Shown here: positions 8,885 to 17,792 of the stretch, piece after piece
How positions within the stretch are numbered: position 1 is the first letter of the stretch
Layout: each line of letters starts with the position of its first letter
Assembly: GCF_030407495.1 (NCBI RefSeq)
Contig: NZ_JASDDG010000011.1
Span: 1-64,000 of the forward strand
Direction: 5' to 3'
DNA: 64,000 nt
Origin: Arthrobacter sp. APC 3897
Lineage (GTDB): Bacteria > Actinomycetota > Actinomycetes > Actinomycetales > Micrococcaceae
Made by a program: the position numbers and the translations under genes
Notes under the pieces: generated by a model
Databases searched by the model: none
Told to the model about the DNA's origin: nothing
The model's input: only the letters and a program-made list of their open reading frames with translations

Positions 8885-11800
8885 CTACACGTCCAGGCAG
8901 GCCGGGCCCAGCAGCACCTTCAGGTCACCGAACAGCGACGGCGTGGGGTTCACCCTGAGGTCGACGCCCAGCTTCATGACCTCCATGGTCCGGGACCCGT
9001 TCAGCCTGATCTGCACCTCCGACGTTCCCGGGTGGGTCCGGAGGACGTCCCCGAGCTGGGTCACCACCGTTTCCGTGGCCTTGTACGTGGCCATGGAAAT
9101 CACCACCGGACCGGAGTGTCCCTCGCTCAGGTCCGGAACGGTGAGCTCCTGCGCGTTCAGGGTTACGGCGCCGTCGTCGCGCCGCTGCAGCCGGCCGCGG
9201 ACGACCACGATCAGGTCCTCGGCGAGCACTGCGGCAATCGGGCCGTACACCTGGCCGAAGAACATGACTTCCATGGAGCCGGCCAGGTCCTCGATCTCGC
9301 ACCGGGCATAGGCGTTGCCGCTGTTCTTGGCAATCCTGCGCTGCAGCGAGGTGATCATCCCCGCAATGGTGACAATCGCGCCGTCGGGCGGGCCTTCCTC
9401 GCCCACAATGCTGGTGATGGAGGAATCCGCGTGCTGGCTGAGGATGCCCTCAAGACCCTGCAGCGGATGGTCGGACACATACAGGCCCAGCATGTCCCGT
9501 TCGAAGGACAGTTTGTCTTTCTTCTCCCACTCGGGCAGATCCGGAATCTCGATGCTGATCGAGTCCTCCGGCTCCTGGTCGGCGATTGCGGCAAAGAGGT
9601 CAAACTGGCCCACGGCTTCGTTGCGCTTGAGCACGACGACGGAATCGATCGCCTCTTCGTGGATCATCGCCAGCGGACGCCGCGCGTGGCCCATGGAGTC
9701 AAAGGCACCTGCCTTGATCAGGGACTCGATGGTGCGCTTGTTGCAGACCACCGCCGGAACCTTCATCAGGAAGTCCTTGAAGTTGGTGAACGCCCCCTTT
9801 TCTTCGCGGGCGGACACCATGGACTGCACCACGTTGGCGCCCACGTTGCGGATGGCTCCCATCCCGAAGCGGATGTCCTTACCCACCGGAGTGAAGTTCA
9901 CGCTGGACTCGTTGACGTCCGGCGGCAGCACCGTGATGCCCATCTTGCGGCACTCGTTCAGGTACATGGCCAGCTTGTCCTTGTCATCGCCCACGGAGGT
10001 GAGCAGGGCAGCCATGTACTCGGCCGGATACTGGGCCTTCAGATACGCGGTCCAGTAGGACACCACGCCGTAGGCGGCCGAGTGCGCCTTGTTGAAGGCG
10101 TAGTCGGAGAACGGCAGCAGAATGTCCCAGAGCGCCTTGATGGCAGCCTCCGAGTAGCCGCGGTCCACCATTCCCTGGTGGAAGCCGGCGTACTGTTTGT
10201 CCAGCTCGGACTTCTTCTTCTTACCCATGGCGCGGCGCAGGATGTCGGCCTGGCCGAGGGTGAACCCGGCCACCTTCTGGGCAATGGCCATCACCTGTTC
10301 CTGATAGACAATCAGGCCGTAGGTGGTGCCCAGGATCTCCGCCAGCGGTTCTTCGAGCTCCGGATGGATGGGGGTGATTTCCTGCTGGCCGGTTTTGCGC
10401 AGGGCATAGTTGGTGTGCGAGTTGGCGCCCATGGGACCCGGCCGGTACAGGGCGATGACGGCCGAGATGTCTTCAAAGTTGTCCGGGCGCATACTCTTGA
10501 GCAGCGACCGCATGGGCCCGCCGTCGAGCTGGAACACGCCCAGGGTTTCGCCGCCGGCCAGGAGGTCGTAGGCCTCTTTGCGGTCCAGCGGCAGGTCTTC
10601 CAGGACCAGGTCCTCGCCGCGGTTGTTCTTGATGTTCTCCACCGCGTCGGAAACGATCGTCAGGTTTCGCAGGCCCAGGAAGTCCATCTTGATCAGCCCC
10701 AGGCCTTCGCAGGTCGGGTAATCGAACTGCGTGATGACCTGCCCGTCCTGCTCGCGGCGCATGATCGGAATGATGTCGATCAGCGGGTCCGAGGACATGA
10801 TGACGCCGGCGGCGTGGACGCCCCACTGGCGCTTGAGGCCTTCCAGTCCCAGCGCGGTGTCGAACACCCGCTGCGAGTCGGGATCGGTGCGCAGCAGTTC
10901 ACGCAGCTCTTCCGCTTCGCCGTAGCGCTTGGCTTCCTTGTTGTGGACGTCCTGCAGGGAAAGTCCCTTGCCCATGACGTCCGGCGGCATGGCCTTGGTC
11001 AGGCGCTCTCCCACGGAGAACGGATAGCCCATGACGCGGGAGGAGTCCTTCAGCGCCTGCTTGGCTTTGATGGTGCCGTAGGTGACAATCATGGCCACGC
11101 GCTCGTCGCCGTACTTCTCCGTGACGTAATGGATCACTTCGGAGCGGCGCCGATCATCGAAGTCGACGTCGAAGTCAGGCATGGAAACACGGTCCGGGTT
11201 CAGGAACCGCTCAAAGATCAGGCCGTGCTGCAGCGGATCCAGGTCGGTGATGCCCATGGCGTAGGCGGCCATGGAACCGGCACCGGAGCCGCGGCCCGGG
11301 CCCACGCGGATTCCGTTGGCCTTGGCCCAGTTGATGAAGTCGGCCACCACCAGGAAGTAGCCCGGGAAACCCATCTGGGCAATGATGCCCACTTCATAGT
11401 CGGCCCGCTTGCGGACGTCGTCGGTGATCCCGTTCGGGTAGCGGCGGTGCAGGCCCGCTTCCACTTCCTTAACGAACCAGGATTCCTCGTTTTCCCCTTC
11501 GGGGCAGGGGAAACGCGGCATGTAGTTCGCCTTGGTGTTGAATTCGACGTCGCACCGCTCGGCAATGAGCAGGGTGTTGTCGCACGCGTCGGGGTAGTCG
11601 CGGAAGATGGCGCGCATTTCCGCCGGGGACTTGAGGTAGAACTCGTCGGCGTCGAACTTGAAGCGCTTGGGATCGGCCAGGGAGGAGCCGGACTGGACGC
11701 ACAGCAGCGCAGCGTGCGCGGAGGCGTCTTCAGCATGCGTGTAGTGCAGGTCATTGGTAGCCACGAGGGGCAGCTGCAGCTCGCGGGCAAGCTTGATCAG

Positions 11801-12421
11801 ATCCGCCTGGACGTTGCGCTCGATGTCCAGTCCGTGGTCCATCAGCTCGCAGAAGAAGTTGTCCTTCCCGAAGATATCCCGGAAGTCAGCGGCAGCCTGG
11901 ACGGCTTCCTTGTACAGGCCCAGCCGCAGTTTGGTCTGGACTTCGCCGGAGGGGCAGCCGGTGGTGGCGATGAGTCCCTTGCCGTAGGTCTGGAGCAAAT
12001 CGCGGTCCATGCGCGGCTTGTAGAGAAATCCCTCAAGGGAAGCCAGGGAGGACATCCGGAAGAGGTTATGCATTCCCTCGGTGGTCTCTGACCACATGGT
12101 CATGTGGGTGTACGCACCGGCACCGGAGACGTCGTTGCGGCCTCCGTCGCCCCACTTCACACGGGTCTTGTCGCCCCGTGCGGTTCCCGGAGTCAGGTAG
12201 GCTTCAACGCCCACAATCGGTTTGATGCCGGCGTTGCGTGCCTTGTTCCAGAAGTCGAAGGCCCCAAACACGAATCCGTGGTCCGTGGTTGCCACGGCAT
12301 TCATGCCCAGCTCCTCGGCATGACTGAAGAGGTCCGTCAGGCGGGCCGCCCCGTCCAGCATCGAGTACTCGGTGTGGTTGTGAAGATGGACAAACGATTT
12401 CGAAGAAGTTGCTGAAGCCAC
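8885..12421 (-). CDS. dnaE: DNA polymerase III subunit alpha (DnaE1)
   Basis: Replicative DNA polymerase of 1178 residues, full length for DnaE1. Order of domains: PHP exonuclease-like domain from residue 10 (HLHNHTEYSMLDGAARL); the C-family polymerase core, with the active-site strand MPDFDVDFDDRRR and upstream GRGSGAGSMAAYAMGITDLDP; the beta-clamp/HhH region; and an OB fold near 990-1080 (GAIVTIAGMITSLQRRI). The PHP metal-binding residues look intact, consistent with the actinobacterial DnaE1 that proofreads through its PHP domain. The start is GTG at 12421, 6 nt downstream of TAGAAT and without a Shine-Dalgarno. Confidence 0.97.
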   Translation of the reverse strand: MASATSSKSFVHLHNHTEYSMLDGAARLTDLFSHAEELGMNAVATTDHGFVFGAFDFWNKARNAGIKPIVGVEAYLTPGTARGDKTRVKWGDGGRNDVSGAGAYTHMTMWSETTEGMHNLFRMSSLASLEGFLYKPRMDRDLLQTYGKGLIATTGCPSGEVQTKLRLGLYKEAVQAAADFRDIFGKDNFFCELMDHGLDIERNVQADLIKLARELQLPLVATNDLHYTHAEDASAHAALLCVQSGSSLADPKRFKFDADEFYLKSPAEMRAIFRDYPDACDNTLLIAERCDVEFNTKANYMPRFPCPEGENEESWFVKEVEAGLHRRYPNGITDDVRKRADYEVGIIAQMGFPGYFLVVADFINWAKANGIRVGPGRGSGAGSMAAYAMGITDLDPLQHGLIFERFLNPDRVSMPDFDVDFDDRRRSEVIHYVTEKYGDERVAMIVTYGTIKAKQALKDSSRVMGYPFSVGERLTKAMPPDVMGKGLSLQDVHNKEAKRYGEAEELRELLRTDPDSQRVFDTALGLEGLKRQWGVHAAGVIMSSDPLIDIIPIMRREQDGQVITQFDYPTCEGLGLIKMDFLGLRNLTIVSDAVENIKNNRGEDLVLEDLPLDRKEAYDLLAGGETLGVFQLDGGPMRSLLKSMRPDNFEDISAVIALYRPGPMGANSHTNYALRKTGQQEITPIHPELEEPLAEILGTTYGLIVYQEQVMAIAQKVAGFTLGQADILRRAMGKKKKSELDKQYAGFHQGMVDRGYSEAAIKALWDILLPFSDYAFNKAHSAAYGVVSYWTAYLKAQYPAEYMAALLTSVGDDKDKLAMYLNECRKMGITVLPPDVNESSVNFTPVGKDIRFGMGAIRNVGANVVQSMVSAREEKGAFTNFKDFLMKVPAVVCNKRTIESLIKAGAFDSMGHARRPLAMIHEEAIDSVVVLKRNEAVGQFDLFAAIADQEPEDSISIEIPDLPEWEKKDKLSFERDMLGLYVSDHPLQGLEGILSQHADSSITSIVGEEGPPDGAIVTIAGMITSLQRRIAKNSGNAYARCEIEDLAGSMEVMFFGQVYGPIAAVLAEDLIVVVRGRLQRRDDGAVTLNAQELTVPDLSEGHSGPVVISMATYKATETVVTQLGDVLRTHPGTSEVQIRLNGSRTMEVMKLGVDLRVNPTPSLFGDLKVLLGPACLDV

Positions 12422-12427
12422 CGAACC

Positions 12428-12433
12428 ATTCTA
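12428..12433 (-). promoter_or_regulatory. -10 box for a probably leaderless dnaE transcript
   Basis: TAGAAT on the minus strand with 6 nt (GGTTCG) to the dnaE GTG. No clear -35. Confidence 0.6.
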
Positions 12434-12447
12434 GGCCGGGTTAGAGC

Positions 12448-12480
12448 GGCAGCCGGACGGCTCGCCGCCGTCCGGCTGCC
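12448..12480 (-). terminator. Probable terminator hairpin after the pseudouridine synthase gene
   Basis: Perfect 14-bp stem (12448-12461 with 12467-12480) and 5-nt loop. GC-rich, with no T run on the minus strand, so it is either a weak intrinsic terminator or a transcript-end stabiliser. Confidence 0.55.
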
Positions 12481-12507
12481 GGCGTTCGTCACTTCCGGCT
12501 GCGTGCC

Positions 12508-13443
12508 TTAGACATCCCCGCGCTGCAGGGCGTCCAGTGCATACTGCAGGTCCTGGGGGTATTCGCTGACAACTTCCACGCGTTCTCCGGTTCCCGGGTG
12601 CGCGAAGGCCAGTTTGCGGGCGTGCAGCCACTGCCGGGTCAGGCCCAGTTCGGCGGCCAGCTTTGCCTCGGCGCCGTAGGTGAGATCTCCGGCACAGGGG
12701 TGCTTGAGTGCCGAGAAATGCACCCGGATCTGGTGCGTGCGGCCGGTCTCCAGATGCACCTCCACCAGCGAGGCCTTGCCGAACGCCTCAAGCACCTCAT
12801 AGTGGGTGACCGAGGGCCGGCCGCCCTCAAGCACCGCGAACCGCCAGTCATAGGAAGGATGCCGCCCGATCGGTGCATCGATGGTTCCGCGCAGCGGATC
12901 CGGCAGGCCCTGAACCACAGCGTGGTACATCTTCTCCACGGTGCGGTCCTTGAAGGCCTGCTTCAGCAGCGTGTAGGCGTGCTCGGTCTTGGCCACCACC
13001 ATGGCGCCGGAGGTGCCCACATCGAGGCGGTGGACAATGCCCTGGCGTTCAGGGGAACCGGAGGTGGAAATGCGGTAGCCGGCGGCTGCCAGTCCGCCTA
13101 CTACGGTGGGGCCCACCCAGCCCGGCGAGGGATGCGCGGCCACGCCCACGGGCTTGTCGATGACAACAAAGTGGTCATCATCGGCCAGGATCTTCAGTCC
13201 CTCAACGGGTTCGACGACGACGGCGAGCGGATCACGCTGCTCGGGAATGTCAACGGTCACCCGGTCCCCGGCCGCGAGGCGGTCAGACTTGCCCAGCGCC
13301 TTGCCGTTCATACTGAAGTAGCCATCGGTAAACCAGGTGGCTGCTGTGGACCGCGAGACATCCAGGAGTTTCGCCATGACCGCGTCGGCGCGGCCGCCGT
13401 CAGCCTCGTCCGGAATCTGCAGGACGGTGTGGATCTCATTCAT
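12508..13443 (-). CDS. RluA-family 23S rRNA/tRNA pseudouridine synthase (RluD-like)
   Basis: Isomerises uridine to pseudouridine in structured RNA. The 311-residue product has an N-terminal S4 RNA-binding domain (residues about 12-75, [20 protein letters not shown]), then the catalytic domain with the diagnostic [16 protein letters not shown], which contains the catalytic Asp, and [10 protein letters not shown]. It begins at ATG 13443 and overlaps the lspA stop codon in an ATGA arrangement, so translation is probably coupled. The longer in-frame extension runs inside lspA and was rejected. The lspA-rluD order is also found in M. tuberculosis (Rv1539-Rv1540). The target uridines cannot be told from sequence. 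Confidence 0.93.
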   Translation of the reverse strand: MNEIHTVLQIPDEADGGRADAVMAKLLDVSRSTAATWFTDGYFSMNGKALGKSDRLAAGDRVTVDIPEQRDPLAVVVEPVEGLKILADDDHFVVIDKPVGVAAHPSPGWVGPTVVGGLAAAGYRISTSGSPERQGIVHRLDVGTSGAMVVAKTEHAYTLLKQAFKDRTVEKMYHAVVQGLPDPLRGTIDAPIGRHPSYDWRFAVLEGGRPSVTHYEVLEAFGKASLVEVHLETGRTHQIRVHFSALKHPCAGDLTYGAEAKLAAELGLTRQWLHARKLAFAHPGTGERVEVVSEYPQDLQYALDALQRGDV

Positions 13444-14069
13444 TTGGTGTCGTTGCCGTTCTTTATGTCTGTGCTGCCGGGTTCGCTGCCGGTGTCCGCG
13501 TCCGGTGCTGCCCCTGTGGGGGTCCGCACTCCGTCCAGGCCCACGCCGCGCAGAGTCAGCAGGCAAACCAGAATGACGCCGGAAACCACGCAGGTGTCGG
13601 CAATGTTGAAGATTGCGAAGTTGGGCAGGGCGATGAAGTCCACCACGTGGCCCTGGCCGAACGAGGGGTCACGGAACAGCCGGTCGGTGAGGTTGCCCGC
13701 CGCTCCCCCGAGGACCAGGCCCAGGGCAACAGCCCAGGAGAAGGAACGGACCCTGAGCATGAGGTACACAAGGAACCCGCACACCGCCGCCATGATGATG
13801 GTGAACACCCAGGTGTAGTCGGTACCGATGGAGAAGGCAGCCCCGGGGTTGAGAATGTAGTGCCAGCGCAGCAGGGGCGGCAGCACGTCGGTGACCTGGC
13901 CCAGTGTCATGGTGGACTCGACCCACCATTTCGTGAGCTGGTCGATCCCCACGGCCAGTACTGCGCACGCGGCCATAATCAGCGCATATCCGGACCACGC
14001 CGGCCGCACGTGGCCGCCGCCGCTGCCGGCTTCGCTTGCCGACACGGGTTCCTCAGAAGATTTAGTCAT
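13440..14069 (-). CDS. lspA: Lipoprotein signal peptidase (signal peptidase II)
   Basis: Membrane aspartyl protease that removes signal peptides from prolipoproteins after diacylglyceryl modification. The 209-residue product has about four hydrophobic segments (near 29-46, 78-98, 105-128 and 150-172). The two catalytic Asp sit in [11 protein letters not shown] and [12 protein letters not shown]. About 25 N-terminal and 35 C-terminal residues are charged or polar extensions beyond the E. coli enzyme (about 165 residues), common in actinobacteria. It overlaps the downstream pseudouridine synthase by 4 nt. A substrate lipoprotein is encoded at 36478. Confidence 0.95.
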   Translation of the reverse strand: MTKSSEEPVSASEAGSGGGHVRPAWSGYALIMAACAVLAVGIDQLTKWWVESTMTLGQVTDVLPPLLRWHYILNPGAAFSIGTDYTWVFTIIMAAVCGFLVYLMLRVRSFSWAVALGLVLGGAAGNLTDRLFRDPSFGQGHVVDFIALPNFAIFNIADTCVVSGVILVCLLTLRGVGLDGVRTPTGAAPDADTGSEPGSTDIKNGNDTK

Positions 14070-14117
14070 GGTGCTTTCGTTGGTCGTGGCCCGTCGCAGG
14101 GCCCCGGGAGTGCGAAA

Positions 14118-14163
14118 GCAAGGGGCCGGCCAGCCGGGGCATCCCGGCCAGCCGGCCCTTGCT
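14118..14163 (-). terminator. Strong hairpin terminator downstream of divIVA
   Basis: Inverted repeat with outer arms AGCAAGG / CCTTGCT and long GC-rich inner arms (GGCCGGC / GCCGGCC), one bulge and two internal mismatches. It separates the divIVA unit from lspA. Confidence 0.7.
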
Positions 14164-14207
14164 CTAATTCAGTTTAGTGCACCTTCGGTGCCGCCGTGCC
14201 GTCCGCG

Positions 14208-14969
14208 TTATGCGTCGGCAGTCTCGGAGGCAACGGATCCGCGGGCATCGAGGTCGCGCAGCTGGCCTTCGATGTAGGTCTTCAGGCGTGAACGGTAGTC
14301 ACGCTCGAAGCCGCGCAGCTGCTCCACCTTGCGCTCCAGGACTTCCTTCTGCTGTTCCAGGCTGCTGAGGATCTTGCGGCTCTTGTCCTCGGCTTCGGTG
14401 ACCAGGCCGGTGGCTTCGATCTGGGCTTCGGCAATAATCTTGTCGCGCTGCTCAACACCGGCGCCCACGTAGTCATCGTGCATCTTCTGGGCCATCGCCA
14501 GGATGCCTGCCGCGGTCTCGGTGTCGCTGGCTGCGGTTGCCGGAGCAGATGCGGCGGCTGCGTTGGCCGGTGCTGCGGCGGCCGGGGCACCGGCCTTGAC
14601 CTCGTCAGCCTTGGTGGCCTGGGGTTTTGCCTCTTCAGCCTTGGACTCCTGGAGCTTGGCGGCGGCTGCGGTGGCCTTCGACCCCTGGGCCTTGACCGGC
14701 TCGGGCTTCTTCTGTCCCTTAACCGGTGCCGTGACCTGCTCCGTCTTGGCTGCAGCTGACACGGGGGCCGGAACAGCGGAGCTGTCATCGGACTTGCCGG
14801 CAACGCAGTCGGCGAGCTGACTGCGGAGGTCTTCGTTCTCAGCGTTCAGACGACGCAGCTCAATAACAATCTCATCGAGAAAGTCGTCAACTTCGTCCTG
14901 GTCGTAGCCTTCACGGAACTTGGTCGGCTGGAACCGCTTATTGACAACATCTTCTGGCGTCAGAGCCAT
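14208..14969 (-). CDS. divIVA: DivIVA/Wag31 polar growth and septum scaffold
   Basis: Coiled-coil scaffold that binds curved membrane at poles and septa and recruits wall-synthesis machinery. The N-terminal DivIVA domain (residues 1-60) is canonical: MALTPEDVVNKRFQPTKFRE, then DQDEVDDFLDEIVIELRRLN. A low-complexity Ala/Lys/Pro/Glu linker of about 90 residues (roughly 66-155) follows, then a second coiled coil (about 160-245) with MHDDYVGAG and QQKEVLERKVEQLRGFE. The total of 253 residues is within the actinobacterial range, with length differences falling in the linker. SD GAGGTG precedes the ATG. Last gene of the dcw-linked block; in mycobacteria Wag31 is phosphorylated by PknA/PknB. Confidence 0.94.
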   Translation of the reverse strand: MALTPEDVVNKRFQPTKFREGYDQDEVDDFLDEIVIELRRLNAENEDLRSQLADCVAGKSDDSSAVPAPVSAAAKTEQVTAPVKGQKKPEPVKAQGSKATAAAAKLQESKAEEAKPQATKADEVKAGAPAAAAPANAAAASAPATAASDTETAAGILAMAQKMHDDYVGAGVEQRDKIIAEAQIEATGLVTEAEDKSRKILSSLEQQKEVLERKVEQLRGFERDYRSRLKTYIEGQLRDLDARGSVASETADA

Positions 14970-15125
14970 CTGGTCACCTCACACTGGTTATAAGATACGC
15001 CTGCGAGTTCAGCAGACGGTTCTACGTAGAGAATATTGAACATAAAAACCTAAGGAGTCTTATTCCTTTTCACAGTATCGCTTCCAGGGAAGGAAAACTA
15101 ACTGCAGCCGCAGGGCCGCCGCAAA

Positions 15126-15416
15126 TTAAAAGAGGGCGCCCGCGACGATCTGCTTCACGATGGCAACGACGATGAACAGCACAATGAAGGCGAGGTCCAG
15201 GGAGATTCCGCCCAGGCGCAGCGGAGGAATAAACCGGCGAAGCAGCCGGATGGCCGGGTCAGTGGCCCCATAAATTACCGAGGCCAGCACCAGGGCCGGT
15301 CCCTTGGGACGCCATTGGCGGGCGAAGATCTGGACGGCGTCGTAGACAATCCTCAGGAACAGGGTGAACTGAAAGAGCACCAGCAGCACATACAGCAGGG
15401 CAAAAATAATACTCAC
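15126..15416 (-). CDS. YggT family membrane protein
   Basis: Small integral membrane protein of 96 residues with two hydrophobic segments (residues 2-22 and 72-93) flanking a basic cytoplasmic stretch (FARQWRPKGPALV) and the family signature TDPAIRLLRRFIPPLRLGGISLDLA. YggT proteins sit beside sepF and divIVA in most Gram-positives. A role in division, turgor response or membrane protein assembly has been proposed but is unsettled. GTG start at 15416 without an obvious Shine-Dalgarno; the next in-frame alternatives would cut into the first membrane helix, so this start is kept. Confidence 0.88.
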   Translation of the reverse strand: MSIIFALLYVLLVLFQFTLFLRIVYDAVQIFARQWRPKGPALVLASVIYGATDPAIRLLRRFIPPLRLGGISLDLAFIVLFIVVAIVKQIVAGALF

Positions 15417-15482
15417 GCGTGTTGTTTCGTTTCAGGGAAGGCCGTAGCGGTCCGGGGATATCCCGCTGCTGCGGGCCCGCGG

Positions 15483-16079
15483 TCAGCTCTGATTGAAGAA
15501 TGCCGACTGGGATTCGCTGACTTTTTTGTCATCACCCAGCACCTCCACGTAGGACGGTGACAGGAGGAAAACCTTGTTGGTCACGCGTTCGATGCTACCG
15601 CGCAGCCCAAAGACAAGGCCAGCAGAGAAATCGACCAGGCGCTTGGCATCTGCTTCGCCCATGTCGGTGACATTCATGATTACCGGAATTCCGTCCCGGA
15701 AGCTCTCACCGATGATCTTGGCGTCGTTGTAAGAACGGGGGTGAACGGTGGTGATCTGGCGCAAGCCATCCACTTCCTCTCGGGATGACGGTGCTCGCTT
15801 AATGGGTGTGACCGGTGCCCGGTATTCTTCGACTGCAGTGCGTGCCGCGGGTGCCGGTGCGGGCTCGGCGTCGCGGTCCGCACGCTCTGGCCGCTCGGGA
15901 CGTTCCGTGCGCTCGGCGCGCTCCGTCCGTTCGGGGCGTTCAGTGCGCTCGTACTCGGGGGTGTACTCCTCGGTGCTGCGCCCCGGGGCTTCCCGCTGGC
16001 TCTTCTGCTCAGACTCGTAGGGCTCTTCACCGTCGGCGAGCCCAAGGTAGATCATTGTCCTGCGCATTGCGCCAGCCAT
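15483..16079 (-). CDS. sepF: Cell division protein SepF
   Basis: Cytoplasmic FtsZ-bundling protein that anchors the Z ring to the membrane; in actinobacteria it is the main anchor because FtsA is absent. The N-terminal amphipathic membrane helix ([16 protein letters not shown]) and the C-terminal SepF core (about 105-198: [51 protein letters not shown]) are intact. Between them lies a linker rich in repeated (T/P/A)ER units, residues about 41-68, strongly charged and probably disordered. The sepF-yggT-divIVA order is the conserved ylm-type arrangement. Length 198, slightly above the 150-190 usual range because of the linker. Confidence 0.95.
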   Translation of the reverse strand: MAGAMRRTMIYLGLADGEEPYESEQKSQREAPGRSTEEYTPEYERTERPERTERAERTERPERPERADRDAEPAPAPAARTAVEEYRAPVTPIKRAPSSREEVDGLRQITTVHPRSYNDAKIIGESFRDGIPVIMNVTDMGEADAKRLVDFSAGLVFGLRGSIERVTNKVFLLSPSYVEVLGDDKKVSESQSAFFNQS

Positions 16080-16154
16080 GGTTGCTCCTTCTATAACTTC
16101 AGCGCCGTAGCACCCGCCCCCCGTCAGATGAGGGACTCTATCCTCCTATAGACG

Positions 16155-16919
16155 CTACCGCACTGCGGGCCGGGGCCCGAGAATATCGGAGCCGATCCGC
16201 AGGTGTGTCGCCCCGTTTTCCAGCGCCGCTTCCAGGTCCCCGCTCATGCCGGCCGAGATCGCATCCGCCCCGGGGTGGTCCCGCTGCAGTTCGCCTGACA
16301 GGGCAGCCAAACGGGCAAAGGCCTCCCCTGCGTCGGCACCGAGGGGTGCCACCGCCATGACCCCGGCGAGACGAAGGCCGGCGGTTTCCGCGGCTGCCTC
16401 CGCCAGACCGGCCAGCTCCTGCGGCAGCGCTCCTCCGCGGGACGCCCCGGCACCGGACAGGCCGCCTCCAGCTGCCTGCTCCCGCAGATCCACCTGCAGG
16501 AACACATCCAGGTCCGCCCTGGGCTGCTCCCCCGCCTGCGTACGGCGGGCTTGTTCAGCCGCCACGGCTTTGCCAAGTGCCGTGACCAGCGAGAGCCGGT
16601 CCACTGAATGGACGGCCGCCGCGTATCGGACCACTGACTTCGCCTTGTTGCTCTGCAGCTGGCCGATGAAATGCCACTTCAAGCCCTGAGCCTGCACCGA
16701 TGACGCCTTCGCCGCGGCCTCCTGAGCCTTGTTCTCACCAACGTCGGTGACGCCCAAACCGGCCAGGAGATGCACATCCGAGGCGGGAAAGTACTTGGTG
16801 ACCACTATGAGGGTTGGCGCCGCAGCGCCTGCTGCCGCTGAGCTGATACGGGAGCGCACCCGCTGAAGCCGCTGCGAAAGCTCAGTGGACCGTTCGGCGG
16901 GGGTGAGGCTGGCAGTCAT
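16155..16919 (-). CDS. yggS: Pyridoxal phosphate homeostasis protein (YggS/PLPBP family)
   Basis: Non-catalytic PLP-binding TIM-barrel protein that keeps free PLP and amino acid pools in balance. The 254-residue sequence has the PLP lysine in VVTKYFPASD (residue about 42), GENKAQEA, WHFIGQLQSNKAK, and the C-terminal phosphate-binding SAGMSGDLEAALENGATHLRIGSDILG. A Gly/Ala-rich insertion around residues 150-170 (EQAAGGGLSGAGASRGGA) is longer than in E. coli YggS. SD AAGGAG lies about 9 nt before the ATG. It sits between sepF and pgeF, as in many actinobacteria and Firmicutes. Confidence 0.94.
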   Translation of the reverse strand: MTASLTPAERSTELSQRLQRVRSRISSAAAGAAAPTLIVVTKYFPASDVHLLAGLGVTDVGENKAQEAAAKASSVQAQGLKWHFIGQLQSNKAKSVVRYAAAVHSVDRLSLVTALGKAVAAEQARRTQAGEQPRADLDVFLQVDLREQAAGGGLSGAGASRGGALPQELAGLAEAAAETAGLRLAGVMAVAPLGADAGEAFARLAALSGELQRDHPGADAISAGMSGDLEAALENGATHLRIGSDILGPRPAVR

Positions 16920-17014
16920 GGCGTCGTGCTCCTTGTATCAAGCAGGTAGTTCAGGCAGCGGAGCTGCCGGTCATGCGGGGATCCGGGACATTTGCGAAAG
17001 CGGGGATCCATGCG

Positions 17015-17737
17015 TCAGTTTCGCCAGATGAGCCCGGCGAAGCGCCCTGCACTGCTGCTGCGGCGGTGCGAGTAGAGATCGTCGGATTCGAGGGTGCACC
17101 CGGGGACCCGGACGACGTCGACGCCCAGGGCTTCCAGCTGTGACTGTGCCCCGGCAGGGAGATCGAGGGCAGGAGTTCCCCAGCGGGTGGTCGAGCGCAC
17201 TTCCGGCAACACAGCGGCTGCCTCACGCTGCATGGCCTCGGGAACCTCGTAGCACTGTCCGCACACCGCCGGGCCGATCCAGGCGCGGAGGTCCTGTGCG
17301 CCTGCAGCGGCCATCTCCTGCACGGTGTTGGCGAGGATACCGTCAAGCAGTCCCCGGCGGCCGGCGTGGGCTACACCCGTCACCATGCCGCCGGCACGGT
17401 TCCGCCCGGCCAGCACCACGGGGACACAGTCGGCCACCATGACGGCCAGCGGCACGCTGCCGTCCGGACTGACGAGGGCGTCGGCAGTGAGCGGGTCTGC
17501 TGCAGCATCAGCCGTCCCCACGGGTGACGCTCCGGCTACGGATGCAACAACTGCCGAATGTACCTGGTTCATGAACCGCAGGGCCCCATCGGGCACACCC
17601 ATGCGCGCCTCCAGCGCCCTGCGGCGCCGCAGCACCTGTACCGGGTCATCCCCAACATGCAGAGCGAGGTTGCCCGCCTCTGTAGTGGTGAACGCGACCG
17701 CCAGGCCGTCACCGGCCTGCGTCTGCCACCAAAACAT
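17015..17737 (-). CDS. pgeF: PgeF/YfiH (DUF152, LACC1-like) purine nucleoside-type oxidoreductase
   Basis: Member of the YfiH/YlmD/LACC1 family, annotated variously as polyphenol oxidase or peptidoglycan editing factor; homologues have purine nucleoside phosphorylase and adenosine deaminase activity. In E. coli the protein prevents wrong incorporation of serine into the peptidoglycan stem, which fits its position beside ftsZ and the mur genes. Metal or active-site residues: H in MNQVHS (about 59), C in VADCVPVVLA, H in GVAHAGRRGLLDG and C in IGPAVCGQCYEV, plus SHRR near the C-terminus. 240 residues, normal length. GAGG lies about 10 nt upstream of the ATG. Confidence 0.9.
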   Translation of the reverse strand: MFWWQTQAGDGLAVAFTTTEAGNLALHVGDDPVQVLRRRRALEARMGVPDGALRFMNQVHSAVVASVAGASPVGTADAAADPLTADALVSPDGSVPLAVMVADCVPVVLAGRNRAGGMVTGVAHAGRRGLLDGILANTVQEMAAAGAQDLRAWIGPAVCGQCYEVPEAMQREAAAVLPEVRSTTRWGTPALDLPAGAQSQLEALGVDVVRVPGCTLESDDLYSHRRSSSAGRFAGLIWRN

Positions 17738-17792
17738 CGTCGAACAACCTCGCTGGGCTAAATGGTCCGGGTCCGGGACCCGGACCGGGGTG

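Noticed and set aside
8696-12091. 1131-codon open frame on the plus strand opposite dnaE
   Set aside because: Its translation is Gly/His/Val-rich without any domain, and it lies fully antisense to a complete DnaE. Long antisense frames are expected in high-GC DNA with strong third-position bias.
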